From Mycolicibacterium chubuense NBB4 (GTDB taxonomy: Bacteria > Actinomycetota > Actinomycetes > Mycobacteriales > Mycobacteriaceae): 64,000 bases of DNA. Under the pieces are notes generated by a model. The model made no database searches and was not told the origin of the DNA. It was given only the letters and a program-made list of their open reading frames with translations. Each line of letters begins with the position of its first letter. Positions within the stretch are counted from its first letter, which is position 1. Positions 20,557 through 29,162 of the stretch are shown here, piece by piece. The position numbers and the translations under genes are program-made. Location: the NCBI RefSeq assembly GCF_000266905.1, contig NC_018027.1:2728001-2792000 (forward strand), written 5' to 3'.

Positions 20557-22020
20557 CTCCTGCTCGAGGACCGCGTCGAGGTCCTCGAGCCGCTCCATCG
20601 ACGACACCGCCCGACGCGTGCGCATGTTCTTGGCGAGCATGTCGCGGTGGCGGTGGGTGAAGGCCCAGTACCCGGCCGTGAACGGACAGGCGTCGTCGCC
20701 GAGTCTCTTCTTCGGGTCGTATTCGCAGTCGCCGCAGTGATCGCTCATCTTGTTGATGTACGCGCCGCCCGACGCGTAGGGCTTGGTGGCCAGCAGACCG
20801 CCGTCGGCGTGCTGGCTCATGCCGACGACGTTGGTGGGCATCACCCAGCGAAAGCCGTCGACGTAGGCGGTGGCGAACCATTCGGTGAGCTGGTCGGGCC
20901 GGTAGCCCCGCTGCAGGGCGTGGTTGCCGAGCACCATGAGGCGCTGGATGTGATGGGTCCAGCCGCGGTCCCGGACACCCAGCAGTGCATGGTGCAGGCA
21001 ATTCGCCGTCACCGAGTCGGCGTCCAGATCGGCCCACCAGTCCGGGAGCGGTGTGCGGGCGTTCAGCGCGTTGTTGTCGGTGTAGTCGGGGCCGAAGTGC
21101 CAGTACAGGTGCCACATGTACTCACGCCAGCCGAGGATCTGCCGGATGAAGCCCTCGACCGCGGCCAGCGGGGCGCGGTTGTCCCGGTAGGCGCGTTCGG
21201 CGGCGTCGACTGCGTCGAGGGGATGCAGCACGCCGAGGTTGAGGGGGACCGACAGCAGCGAGTGCGACATCGCCCAGTCGTCACCCATGATGGCGTCCTC
21301 GTAGCGGCCGAAGGTGGGCAGGCGGTGGTCGATGAACCGGGTGAGGGCGCGCTTGGCCTCGGCCGGGGTGACGGCGAACAGGCGGGGACCGTCGACGCCG
21401 ACGGTGTCGAGGTTCATCCCGTCGAGGTCGCGGCGCACCGCGTCGTCGATGTCGTCCTCGCGGGGTTTGTAGGGAGCGGGCACGTCGAGGGTGGACTGCT
21501 TCCTCGGCGGGGATTCGCGGTTCTCCTCGTCGTAGTTCCACCGGTTGCCGACGGGGTCGGAGCCGTTCATCAGCACGTCGAAGCGGCGGCGCTGATCGCG
21601 GTAGAAGTCCTCCATCCGGAAGCGGGTCCGCTCGCCGGCCCACTCCTGGAAGTCCTTGCGCGGCAACGCGAATGTCGGCGTCGGCAGGATGTCGGCGACG
21701 AGGCCCCGCTCCTTGAGACGGTGCACGAATCTTTCGGCCGCGTGCGACGTCGGCTGGTGGACCAGCACGGGACGGTCGAATCGCTTCAACGCCGCGGTGT
21801 AGGTGTCGGCTTTGAGGAGCGTGGCGCGGTCGCCGAGGTCGCGCTCGGCGTGTCGCAGCGCCGAGAGCACGAGGTGCAGCTTCTGCCGGTGGTAGCGCCG
21901 CTTGGTCAGGGCTGACGTGGCCTCGATGAGCAGGACCTCGCGGTGGGCGTGCTCACCACCGTGGACCGCCGGACCGAGTTGATCGGCGAAGAGCCACAGG
22001 GGAGTGTCGTCGCGGGTCAC
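20536..22020 (-). CDS. Cryptochrome/photolyase-related protein (Fe-S, PhrB type)
   Basis: A 494-residue flavoprotein of the DPRP/FeS-BCP group. These are (6-4) photolyases with an N-terminal alpha/beta antenna domain (LWLFADQLGPAV) and a helical FAD domain (FIRQILGWREYMWHLYWHFG; DGFRWVMPTNVVGMSQHADGG). Four Cys in NCLHH, HCGDCEY and ACPF match the [4Fe-4S] ligands of the Agrobacterium PhrB type. GTG 22020 (VTRDDTPLWLFADQ) is chosen; the longer frame would run into the tRNA gene. Transcribed toward the TSUP gene. Confidence 0.88.
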   Translation of the reverse strand: MTRDDTPLWLFADQLGPAVHGGEHAHREVLLIEATSALTKRRYHRQKLHLVLSALRHAERDLGDRATLLKADTYTAALKRFDRPVLVHQPTSHAAERFVHRLKERGLVADILPTPTFALPRKDFQEWAGERTRFRMEDFYRDQRRRFDVLMNGSDPVGNRWNYDEENRESPPRKQSTLDVPAPYKPREDDIDDAVRRDLDGMNLDTVGVDGPRLFAVTPAEAKRALTRFIDHRLPTFGRYEDAIMGDDWAMSHSLLSVPLNLGVLHPLDAVDAAERAYRDNRAPLAAVEGFIRQILGWREYMWHLYWHFGPDYTDNNALNARTPLPDWWADLDADSVTANCLHHALLGVRDRGWTHHIQRLMVLGNHALQRGYRPDQLTEWFATAYVDGFRWVMPTNVVGMSQHADGGLLATKPYASGGAYINKMSDHCGDCEYDPKKRLGDDACPFTAGYWAFTHRHRDMLAKNMRTRRAVSSMERLEDLDAVLEQESARDRF

Positions 22021-22082
22021 CCGTCGGTGGTACCCGAAACCGGCACCGTCGACGCGGTTGGGATTCGCCGCGGGCTCTGAGG

Positions 22083-22088
22083 TAGGCT
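22083..22088 (+). promoter_or_regulatory. Candidate tRNA-Pro -10 element (TAGGCT)
   Basis: TAGGCT fits TANNNT and lies 34 bases before the mature tRNA 5' end. TTGGGA at 22058-22063, with a 19-base spacer, is a possible -35. It sits between the divergent photolyase start and the tRNA. Weak, pattern-only evidence. Confidence 0.35.
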
Positions 22089-22121
22089 TTCGACCGCCTA
22101 CCGGCGATCCCGGAGGCACCG

Positions 22122-22195
<74 letters not shown>

Positions 22196-22528
22196 CTGAG
22201 AACGTGCAGGTCAGAGTATGTTTTTGTAGGCCGGTTCGAGTGCCGTGCCCTAGCTGTGCCCCAGCGTTCGAACGTTGCTGGCGGTCATCGCTAGTACCGA
22301 CCAGTGAGTTTTTTGCTTTTGCTGGTCCTGCCCCTGACCGCGCGCTGGCCTGCGCCGGGCTGGCGTGAGCACATGGTGAGCACATTTTTCGGACAGTTCA
22401 ACCGGCTGGGTACCAGCCCCTTTGATTGGGGAGGGGGCCAGAGTGTTCTGCTGTATGGCCATCATCTCTCCAAGATGTTCGGCGGTTTACCAGACGGCCG
22501 CGCATGCGACCCCGCGAGCGGCTTCACC
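22196..22528. other. Left-end non-coding region of the element with arm-type repeats
   Basis: These 333 bp inside attL hold no convincing gene on either strand. At 22245-22262 are two GTGCCC repeats, GTGCCCTAG then GTGCCCC 11 bases apart. The same paired motif occurs near attR at 38094-38112, as expected of integrase arm-binding sites. The rest of the region is AT-richer than the chromosome. Confidence 0.5.
22245..22262 (+). repeat. Candidate integrase arm-type site, left arm
   Basis: GTGCCCTAG-CT-GTGCCCC holds two direct GTGCCC copies 11 bp apart, about 50 bp inside attL. The arrangement is nearly identical to 38094-38112 inside attR. Paired, same-orientation short repeats near both ends are typical of accessory binding sites for the N-terminal domain of tyrosine integrases. 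Confidence 0.5.
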
Positions 22529-23023
22529 TCAGATGGCCTCGCCTTGGCTTTTGCTGCGGAGCTCGGCTTCATCCAACATCCGCCGGGCCTCCTCCGAATT
22601 TCCGTCTGTGAGGAGCTCAGTCACTTGGTCGACACGAGGATGCACAAAGAATTCGAGCTGGATGTTATCGGGATCGCGAAATGCCACAATTGGCCCAAAA
22701 TCAGTGTCGTTGATGCCCGAGTGCTCTACACCTTTGGTGTCGAGATGAGTTACCCACTTTGTTAATTCATCACGATCGCTGACCTCGAACGAGAGGTGGT
22801 CGAGTCCAGTGCGTCTTTCGTCGAATCTGTCATCGGTGGAGTCGTCGTAATCCATGAGCCCAACTGTCATTCCGTTGGGGTGCAAGAGACTCACAGCTTC
22901 CCAGGCGTCACGCCTGTATCGGATGACTTCAGTGAATCCCATAACTTCTTGCCACCACCGGCTCGCCCGATCACTGCTCGAGACCGTCAATTGAACATGT
23001 GAGAAACCTTTAATCTCAGGCAC
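22529..23023 (-). CDS. VOC-superfamily (glyoxalase/dioxygenase-fold) protein
   Basis: A 164-residue vicinal-oxygen-chelate protein. Two beta-alpha-beta-beta-beta modules are visible: GFSHVQLTVSSSDRASRWW with the metal-ligand-type His, and GLDHLSFEVSDRDEL with FRDPDNIQLEFF as the usual closing strand and Glu ligand. The substrate is unknown. GC is lower than in the chromosome. It is the gene nearest attL and has no phage role, so it is probably passenger cargo. Confidence 0.8.
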   Translation of the reverse strand: MPEIKGFSHVQLTVSSSDRASRWWQEVMGFTEVIRYRRDAWEAVSLLHPNGMTVGLMDYDDSTDDRFDERRTGLDHLSFEVSDRDELTKWVTHLDTKGVEHSGINDTDFGPIVAFRDPDNIQLEFFVHPRVDQVTELLTDGNSEEARRMLDEAELRSKSQGEAI

Positions 23024-23217
23024 GGCGGAATTCTAAGCCGGAGAGAAGGCGAGTGGTGCATGCTGACAGCACTTCTCCCGCTAACAAGCGGAGCAACGAG
23101 AGTGTTCTTCAGCCAGTCGATGACAGTTGCAGCTGACTGCCACGCGTTGGCCGACGGGGACGTGGGGGAGTTCCGCCACGGACAAGCATCTAAGTCGAGT
23201 AGGCGACCGATCGACCC

Positions 23218-26046
23218 TCACGGCGTGGTGGCTGTCAGGCGGTAGGTGGTGGTGTAGGCCTCGGCCCGCTCGCCACCACCTGGAGCCGTGGCGACGGCGG
23301 GGTCAGCCGCTGCGGCGAGGTTCAGCGCGAGAAGTTGCGCCAGCAAGTCCTCCTCGGGGTTGAACCCATAGGCGGCGACAACCGCCGCGTCGAGATGGTC
23401 GTGCAGGTCGCGTAGTTCGGCCCTGCCGGGCGTCCTCAGCGCGTCGTACTGATCCCCGAGCGTGATGCCCTCGGCTAGTCGAGCCTCGCGGTAATTGGTG
23501 ATCGCAGCCATCGCCTGCGCCACCTCGGCCACGGCCGAGTCGGACGGAGCCGTCGGCCACGGGAACGAGTCCCACACGGTGGTCGAGGTGTAGCGCGGTC
23601 GGGCCTCCAGCCGCGAGCACCGCTCGTCCAGCCAGGCCCGGTGGAGCGTAGACGACACGATCCCGAGCGAGTAGTCGTCATCGAGCGCGAGCACCGACAG
23701 CGAATCATCCGGTCGGATCGAGGGATCGATGAACTGGAACACGGACGTGCGCCTCTCGGTGGCGACGCGAGACGTGGCGATGTAGCGGTCGAGGGCCGCG
23801 ATCGCGTTGAGCATCTCAACCCGGCGATACGAGTGCTGCCACCACTTGCTGAGAAAGTTGCGATTGTGCCAGCGCACCGAGGCTCGCGGGTTCCGTTCGA
23901 GGATGGCCGCGTTGTCCCGCGCCTCCTCGTCGGCAGCTTGTTGTCGGGCTGGCAGCACCAGGGTTTGCAATCGCGCCAGCGCGCCGCGTGCTTCGGTGGC
24001 CACCCTCACCGCGTCGGTATGGGGCAAGTCGATGACCATGTTCGAAGTGCCCAGCGAGTGGAGCAGGCCGTTGCCGCCGATGAGAGGGTGGATGAATGCT
24101 CCCGAGCCGGGGTGCCGCCTAGTGATCTCTGCGGCCTCGTCGGGCGTTAGACGGAACGCTGAGATGTGCCCAGCGGTCTGGCCTTGGAAGCACCGCTTTG
24201 GCCTCTTGTTCTGGGGGAGTGAGACGGCCCTGCGGACATCGGTCGTCGGTCGCAGTGACGGCGCGATCTCCTCGACTGGCAACCGGAGTTGTCCGTTGTC
24301 CAGCCAGAGCACTTTCGTGTCCGGTGAGTGGGCCGAGCCCTTGACCCAGTTGACGATCGACACGGTGACGGCGGCGTCGCCCGACCAGGGCTGCGATGAA
24401 ATGGCCTCGAATATCACTCCGTCGTTGTCGACGATGTAGTCCAACGACGCTGGCCGCGAGTGGCCCGCTCGAATGGCCTGCGTCGCGACGAATCCGGCGC
24501 GCCCTCCATCCGGTAGAGCATCGTGCGCCAGCGGGAACCAGTAGGTGACGAAGTCGCTGACGCCCGGCTCGGGGTACCGCTCATCGAGGCGCGAGCAATA
24601 GTCAGCGCCCAATTCGTCGGCCATCTTCCGCCTGCCCATGTAAGGGGGATTGCCAATGATGACGTCGGCGCGTGGCCACTCGGAAAACAGCGCGTCTCGG
24701 CACCGAATCGAGTCGTCCAGGTTGTCCAGGGGAAGAGCGTCGACATACTCCTCTAGCTCGTCGGCTGCGAGCTTTTTCGCCATCATCATGGTGACCTTCG
24801 CTACCTCGACAGCGAAGGCGTTGTTGTCGATCCCCATGAAGTGGTCGGGCGTGACGTAGGAGATCGTCGCTTGCCCCTGTCGAGCTCTCCGTCGCGCGAG
24901 GATTCGATTCTTGACCTCGACCTCCAGGCGGCGCATCTCGCGATATGCGACGTAGAGGAAGTTGCCCGATCCGCATGCCGGGTCGAGCACGCGATAGCTG
25001 GCCATCGCGAGCTGAATCTGTTCAAGATCGGCGATCGTCTTCGCAGCTTCGATTCGCTCAAGCCACGGGTCGACGATGCAGGGGATCACCACACGGGCGA
25101 TGTCGGCCTGCGACGTGAAGTGGGCTCCGTAGGCATGACGCTCGCCCTCGTCCATCGAGGTCTCGAACAGCGTCCCGAAGATCTCGGGACGGACCGCAGC
25201 CCAGTCGGTTGTGCAAGCCCACCGGATCGCATTGAGCTCGTCGCGGTTCATCTCGATTGGCGTGATGTTCTGGAAGATGCCGCCATTGAAGTAGGGGGTT
25301 CCGGCGAACTGGCCACCCCTTGTCCGACCCGGCGTGTTCATCTCCCGAAACAGCGAGCCGAGCAAGTCGTAGGCCTCACGACCCGATCCCGACTCCTCGA
25401 CGACCCGGGTGAAGAACTTCTCGGGTAGCAAGCCAATATCCTCGGCGAACATGGCCACGACCGACTGGAGAACGAAGTGCTGCGCGTCCAGTCGTTCGAC
25501 CCCGCGATCCTTCATCGAGCGGAACACGCTGGAGACCTGCGCCGCCGCCTCGCGCGTGACCTGAACGAGGTCGTTGCCGAACAACGGCGTCTCGGGCTCC
25601 GGCAGTAGGAACGCCAGCACCTCGCGCCGGTTGACCAGATCATCGAGCTTCAACACGTCCATTGGGGCGTCGAGCTGGAGGTCGAAGTCGTACACCCAGA
25701 ACTCGTCGAAGTTGCACAGCACCACGTAGTTCGGGCGGTGCGGCACCACCTGAATCCAATACTGGAACGCCTGTCGGAAGTGCTTCGACAGGTCGGTCCC
25801 GGCCTTCTTCATCTCGATGATGCAGCGCGACTCCCACAGGAGATCGGCGAACGACGTGCCCCGAGATTCGGTGTTTCGCACACGCGCCTCCAGGGTCGCC
25901 CCGGCCTCTCGGACGCCGCCGTTGCCGAACGCCTTGAACAGCCGGTCCAGGAAGACCTGAGCCTCGCCCTTCTCGTCACCCTTGAGGAGGTTGTGCCGGT
26001 ACGCGATGAACTCAGCTAGATCCTGCTGGAGCGTCTCAGGCTGCAC
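23218..26046 (-). CDS. Single-chain type IIL (MmeI-like) restriction-modification enzyme
   Basis: A 942-residue fused nuclease and DNA methyltransferase. The N-terminal PD-(D/E)XK nuclease has Asp68-X9-Glu78-X-Lys80 (DLLWESRCIIEMKK), the same spacing as MmeI. A helical connector follows (~150-300). The gamma-class adenine methyltransferase has YGAHFTS (motif X, ~306), LDPACGSGNF (motif I, ~354) and NPPY (motif IV, 466-469). The C-terminal ~400 residues are the target-recognition region. MmeI relatives methylate one strand and cut ~20 bp away, needing no separate modification gene; none is present. No frameshift is seen, so it should be active. Confidence 0.9.
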   Translation of the reverse strand: MQPETLQQDLAEFIAYRHNLLKGDEKGEAQVFLDRLFKAFGNGGVREAGATLEARVRNTESRGTSFADLLWESRCIIEMKKAGTDLSKHFRQAFQYWIQVVPHRPNYVVLCNFDEFWVYDFDLQLDAPMDVLKLDDLVNRREVLAFLLPEPETPLFGNDLVQVTREAAAQVSSVFRSMKDRGVERLDAQHFVLQSVVAMFAEDIGLLPEKFFTRVVEESGSGREAYDLLGSLFREMNTPGRTRGGQFAGTPYFNGGIFQNITPIEMNRDELNAIRWACTTDWAAVRPEIFGTLFETSMDEGERHAYGAHFTSQADIARVVIPCIVDPWLERIEAAKTIADLEQIQLAMASYRVLDPACGSGNFLYVAYREMRRLEVEVKNRILARRRARQGQATISYVTPDHFMGIDNNAFAVEVAKVTMMMAKKLAADELEEYVDALPLDNLDDSIRCRDALFSEWPRADVIIGNPPYMGRRKMADELGADYCSRLDERYPEPGVSDFVTYWFPLAHDALPDGGRAGFVATQAIRAGHSRPASLDYIVDNDGVIFEAISSQPWSGDAAVTVSIVNWVKGSAHSPDTKVLWLDNGQLRLPVEEIAPSLRPTTDVRRAVSLPQNKRPKRCFQGQTAGHISAFRLTPDEAAEITRRHPGSGAFIHPLIGGNGLLHSLGTSNMVIDLPHTDAVRVATEARGALARLQTLVLPARQQAADEEARDNAAILERNPRASVRWHNRNFLSKWWQHSYRRVEMLNAIAALDRYIATSRVATERRTSVFQFIDPSIRPDDSLSVLALDDDYSLGIVSSTLHRAWLDERCSRLEARPRYTSTTVWDSFPWPTAPSDSAVAEVAQAMAAITNYREARLAEGITLGDQYDALRTPGRAELRDLHDHLDAAVVAAYGFNPEEDLLAQLLALNLAAAADPAVATAPGGGERAEAYTTTYRLTATTP

Positions 26047-26255
26047 GGCCCGGCCCCTGAGTCGTTGCGAACGCGAGCGTCGGTGTCGAGGCCATGACAG
26101 GCACTGTAAAGCCGTCCACTGACGTCACCCGAGGGGCCACCGTGGCTGCGACGTATGACGGCTTAAGGAACCAGGCCGAGCGCCGTTAAACGAGGTGGAG
26201 TTCGGCATTGGACAACTATCGGAGGCGAGGGGGTAGCACGGCGAAACGCTCTAGG
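26047..26255. other. Promoter region of the restriction-modification gene, bounded by IS481
   Basis: These 209 bp lie between the ATG of the restriction-modification gene and the left end of the IS. No ORF was recognised. The segment is likely the promoter of the enzyme. Before insertion it would have joined the end of the ImmA gene, so the IS entered the intergenic space between the two defence-type genes. Confidence 0.45.
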
Positions 26256-27343
26256 TGTATCCGGCAGTCAGGTTGGTGACAGTCGGCTGACCGGAGGTTG
26301 GTTTCCGATGGCTGAGTGGCGTCGTTGATTGTTGTAGTGCTCGAGCCACGGGGCAAGGGCAGCGCAGCGATCGTCGTTTGAGTCGAAGACCTGCCGGTAG
26401 GCCCACTCGGTCTGCAAGGTCCTGTTGTAGCGCTCCACCTTTCCGTTCTGCCAGGGGCAGTGCGGTTTGATGAAGATGTGTTTGGCGCCGATCGCGGCGA
26501 TGACGGCAGCGACGTCGTAGGAGCGTCGGTAGCTGAAGTGGTTGTCGGTGATGACGGCCTCGACGGTGGTGATGCCGTGGTCTGCGAAGTACGCGGCGGC
26601 ACGGGCCAGGAACTGTGCGCAGGTCCGCCCTTTCTCGTCGTCGAGGATCTCTGAGTAGGCCAATCGTGAGTGGTCATCGACGGCTGAATGGACGTAGTCA
26701 AATCCGATGCGGGCCTTCTTCTGCGCAAACGTCTTACCCATGTGTCGGCCATGAGCTTTCCAACCGCCACCGTCAGGAATGCGGCCAATCTTCTTGACAT
26801 CCATGTGAATCAGCTCGCCTGGTCGTGACCGTTCGTAGCGCCGAGTAGTGGCTTTCGACGCTCGGATGACCTCACCGGTCAGCGGATCGCAGTCACGCAG
26901 GTAAGGCAGTTGATGGCGCCGAAGTACCGCTGAGACAGTCCGGGCGCACAGTCCGAGCTCATCGCCGATCCACTGTTGGCCGCGCCGCTCGTCCAGCCGA
27001 AGTGCCACGATCGCGGCCTCGACATGGGCCGGTGTTCGGGTCGGGCAGCGCCGGGGTCGAGACGACCGATCCACCAGGCCGGCTGGGCCCTCCTCCCGGT
27101 ATCGGCGCACCCATCGATACGCGCACTGGCGCGACACGCCGAGTTCAGCGGCCACGTGTGCGGGCTTACGGCCATCGACGAGGACTCGATCAACGAGTAG
27201 TTGTCGGCCATGAACGGTCAACCGGGCATTAGCGTGGGGCACGAGGACCTCCGTGTGTGAGTAGAGACGTCAGACATCTCCACTAAGCCCGGAGGTCCTC
27301 CCTTCTCACAGCAGAATCGTCAACAACGTCCCTGCCGGATACA
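26256..27343. mobile_element. IS481-family insertion sequence, intact (1,088 bp)
   Basis: The ends are imperfect inverted repeats that begin identically for 12 bases (TGTATCCGGCAG inward from both sides) and stay similar for about 28. The 6-bp direct repeat TCTAGG flanks both sides (26250-26255 and 27344-27349) as a target duplication. It holds one transposase ORF on the minus strand. Matching duplications and an intact ORF suggest a recent insertion. Confidence 0.93.
26268..27242 (-). CDS. IS481-family transposase
   Basis: A 324-residue DDE transposase. The N-terminal HTH (KPAHVAAELGVSRQCAYRWVRRYREEG, residues ~26-52) is preceded by the typical MPHANARLTVHGRQLLVDRV. The integrase core has Asp in LIHMDVKKIG, Asp in ITDNHFSYR and Glu in NGKVERYNRTLQTEW. 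It ends SAIGNQPPVSRL, as usual for the family. Full length and undamaged. Confidence 0.93.
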   Translation of the reverse strand: MPHANARLTVHGRQLLVDRVLVDGRKPAHVAAELGVSRQCAYRWVRRYREEGPAGLVDRSSRPRRCPTRTPAHVEAAIVALRLDERRGQQWIGDELGLCARTVSAVLRRHQLPYLRDCDPLTGEVIRASKATTRRYERSRPGELIHMDVKKIGRIPDGGGWKAHGRHMGKTFAQKKARIGFDYVHSAVDDHSRLAYSEILDDEKGRTCAQFLARAAAYFADHGITTVEAVITDNHFSYRRSYDVAAVIAAIGAKHIFIKPHCPWQNGKVERYNRTLQTEWAYRQVFDSNDDRCAALAPWLEHYNNQRRHSAIGNQPPVSRLSPT

Positions 27344-27352
27344 TCTAGGGCG

Positions 27353-28474
27353 TCACTCGTCCTTGACGAGGCGCAGAACCGGGCGCGGATCCTCCTCTCC
27401 CAGGAGGTCACGCAATTGGCCGGGGCTGATCTTGAGGATGTCGGCGAGAACGGGTACGCCCGCGCCGTGCTGACCGGCAAGCTCAACGCCCTTTCGTAGA
27501 AGCGTCGCGACCTCACCGGGGTACGCGCTGGTGGGGTCCGCCGCCGGGTCGTCGGTCATGGCCAGCCGCTGGTAGGCCCGCCGGGCCGACGAATCGGTGG
27601 TGCGATGTCGCTCTACCATCCGGCGAACCAGTGACTGAGGCGACACACCCCACGTGCGGCCCAGTCGATGCAGGGTCGCCAGATCAAGCCGTTCGGGCAG
27701 TACCGCGTCCATAGACGCCGCAGGGGTTAGAAACGCGGCCGCAAACTCGTCTGCCTCACGCTCCACCGCCTGGCTGGATTCGCCGGAGTCTCCGTGGAGG
27801 AGTAAGTGGCCGACTTCGTGCGCGATCGAAAACCGGTGTCTGAATACGTTTTCGCTGCGGCGGGGCGTCGTGATGACGATGGGGCGGTCCACGATCACCA
27901 CCGAGAAGGCGTCGACCGCATCGATCTCGCCGAGCGGGCGCACCGCCACCACGATGCCGTGAGACTCCACTTTGGCTACTAGGTGCTTCACTGGCCCATC
28001 GGGGATGTTCCAGTGCCTGCGCAGCATTGCAGCGGCGTCCGCAGGCGCGGTGCCAGGCTCAACTTGCGGTAAGTCCGGTACCGGAAGCTTGACGTACCTC
28101 TCAAGCGCAAAGGTCAATTCCCACATCAGGGTTGCCGTCGCGACTGCTCGCTGACGGTCACTCGCGCGCGCCGATCTCAAGCTCCGAAAATGCGCATGGA
28201 CGGTATCCATACGGGCGAGAGGACGGCCCACCCCGAAGAACCCCGGTCGCACCTTCAAGGCCTTCGCCATTCGATCGATGACATCAGGACGCGGCGAGTT
28301 GACACCTGCCTCGTACTGTCCGATCGCGGCAGGCGAGACACCCACTTCTACGGCGAGGTCCGTCTTGCTTATCGAGAGGCGAACACGGGCCTGGGTCAGC
28401 CGCGCTGGGTCGAATCGACCATGCGTTTGACCAGCCTCGGGCCAGTCGAACAAGCTTGGCGGTTCATCAGTCAT
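27353..28474 (-). CDS. XRE-HTH / ImmA-IrrE metallopeptidase protein
   Basis: A 373-residue protein. The HTH (residues ~24-80: RLTQARVRLSISKTDLAVEVGVSPAAIGQYEAG) is followed by an ImmA/IrrE zinc peptidase with HEVGH in FSIAHEVGHLLLHGD and downstream EREADEFAAAFL. The C-terminal ~90 residues are a small extra domain. Relatives cleave phage-type repressors or act as the HTH partner of toxin-like proteins. ATG 28474 overlaps the upstream unknown gene by 8 bp, which makes a two-gene operon. The IS entered 3 bp beyond its stop (TSD at 27344-27349), so the gene is intact. Confidence 0.88.
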   Translation of the reverse strand: MTDEPPSLFDWPEAGQTHGRFDPARLTQARVRLSISKTDLAVEVGVSPAAIGQYEAGVNSPRPDVIDRMAKALKVRPGFFGVGRPLARMDTVHAHFRSLRSARASDRQRAVATATLMWELTFALERYVKLPVPDLPQVEPGTAPADAAAMLRRHWNIPDGPVKHLVAKVESHGIVVAVRPLGEIDAVDAFSVVIVDRPIVITTPRRSENVFRHRFSIAHEVGHLLLHGDSGESSQAVEREADEFAAAFLTPAASMDAVLPERLDLATLHRLGRTWGVSPQSLVRRMVERHRTTDSSARRAYQRLAMTDDPAADPTSAYPGEVATLLRKGVELAGQHGAGVPVLADILKISPGQLRDLLGEEDPRPVLRLVKDE

Positions 28475-29162
28475 CCGTGCTCGGGCGCTCCTGCGGCCGC
28501 GGCTCCACCGAGGGGCCGACTGGCGTGCCGCTGTCGAACGAGTCCCCACTCGACGTATCGCGATCGGTGTCCGAGGTGGGCTCCCAGATCGACTCCAGCC
28601 CACGAACTTCGACCTTGCCGGTGGTCTCGTCCAGAACGGCGACTCCCCAACTTATCGACTGCAACTGCCACGGCGACGATTCAACCATCACCAGCACCAC
28701 CGGCATCTTGTCGCCCGCCGCCCGAAGTGTCTGACCGAGTTCGCCGCCCGGAGGAACGTCGTCGTCAGCCCGGCCCTCATCCACCAGAACGGGATCGAAC
28801 AGCATCGGCGGCGGGGGAGACGCGGCGAAGCCGTTCTTTCGCGTCGGGCTCGAAGCGAAGAAGCTGACCGCATCCGCCGAACCGGGGACCCGCCACACGT
28901 ACACCAGGCAGTCGTGCACCACCGGGATTTTGTAGCCAGCCGGAGTGAGCTTCTGCGACTGGAAGCCGCGTCCCGTCAGCGCATCGTTGGTGTCGTCCAG
29001 CAGGTCGCGCCATTGACTGCCGAAGGCCATCGAGTAGCGCGTGCCCGCGACCTGATGGGCGTCGGCGAAGCGATTGTGTCGGGACCGTATGACGCCGAGG
29101 AGCACGTCGCGGACTGTTTGCGCGTGCGGGCCGAGAGCGTCGGTGGGCGAATTCGGAACCAT
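28467..29162 (-). CDS. Unknown protein coupled to the XRE-ImmA gene
   Basis: A 231-residue protein I do not recognise. Residues ~10-130 look globular (QTVRDVLLGVIRSRHNRFADAHQ; SMAFGSQWRDLLDDTNDAL; VVHDCLVYVWRVPG) and a second segment (DKMPVVLVMVESSPWQLQ; WGVAVLDETTG) is beta-rich. The last ~30 residues are acidic and disordered. There are no membrane segments or obvious catalytic motif. ATG 29162 is preferred; GTG 29231 would lengthen it by 23 residues. Its stop overlaps the XRE-ImmA start, so the pair is co-translated and may work as one module. Confidence 0.75.
   Translation of the reverse strand: MVPNSPTDALGPHAQTVRDVLLGVIRSRHNRFADAHQVAGTRYSMAFGSQWRDLLDDTNDALTGRGFQSQKLTPAGYKIPVVHDCLVYVWRVPGSADAVSFFASSPTRKNGFAASPPPPMLFDPVLVDEGRADDDVPPGGELGQTLRAAGDKMPVVLVMVESSPWQLQSISWGVAVLDETTGKVEVRGLESIWEPTSDTDRDTSSGDSFDSGTPVGPSVEPRPQERPSTDD

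Noticed and set aside
22304..22765. Plus-strand ORF of 153 codons near attL
   Set aside because: Its second half is antisense to the VOC gene, which has clear family motifs, and there is no good ribosome site.
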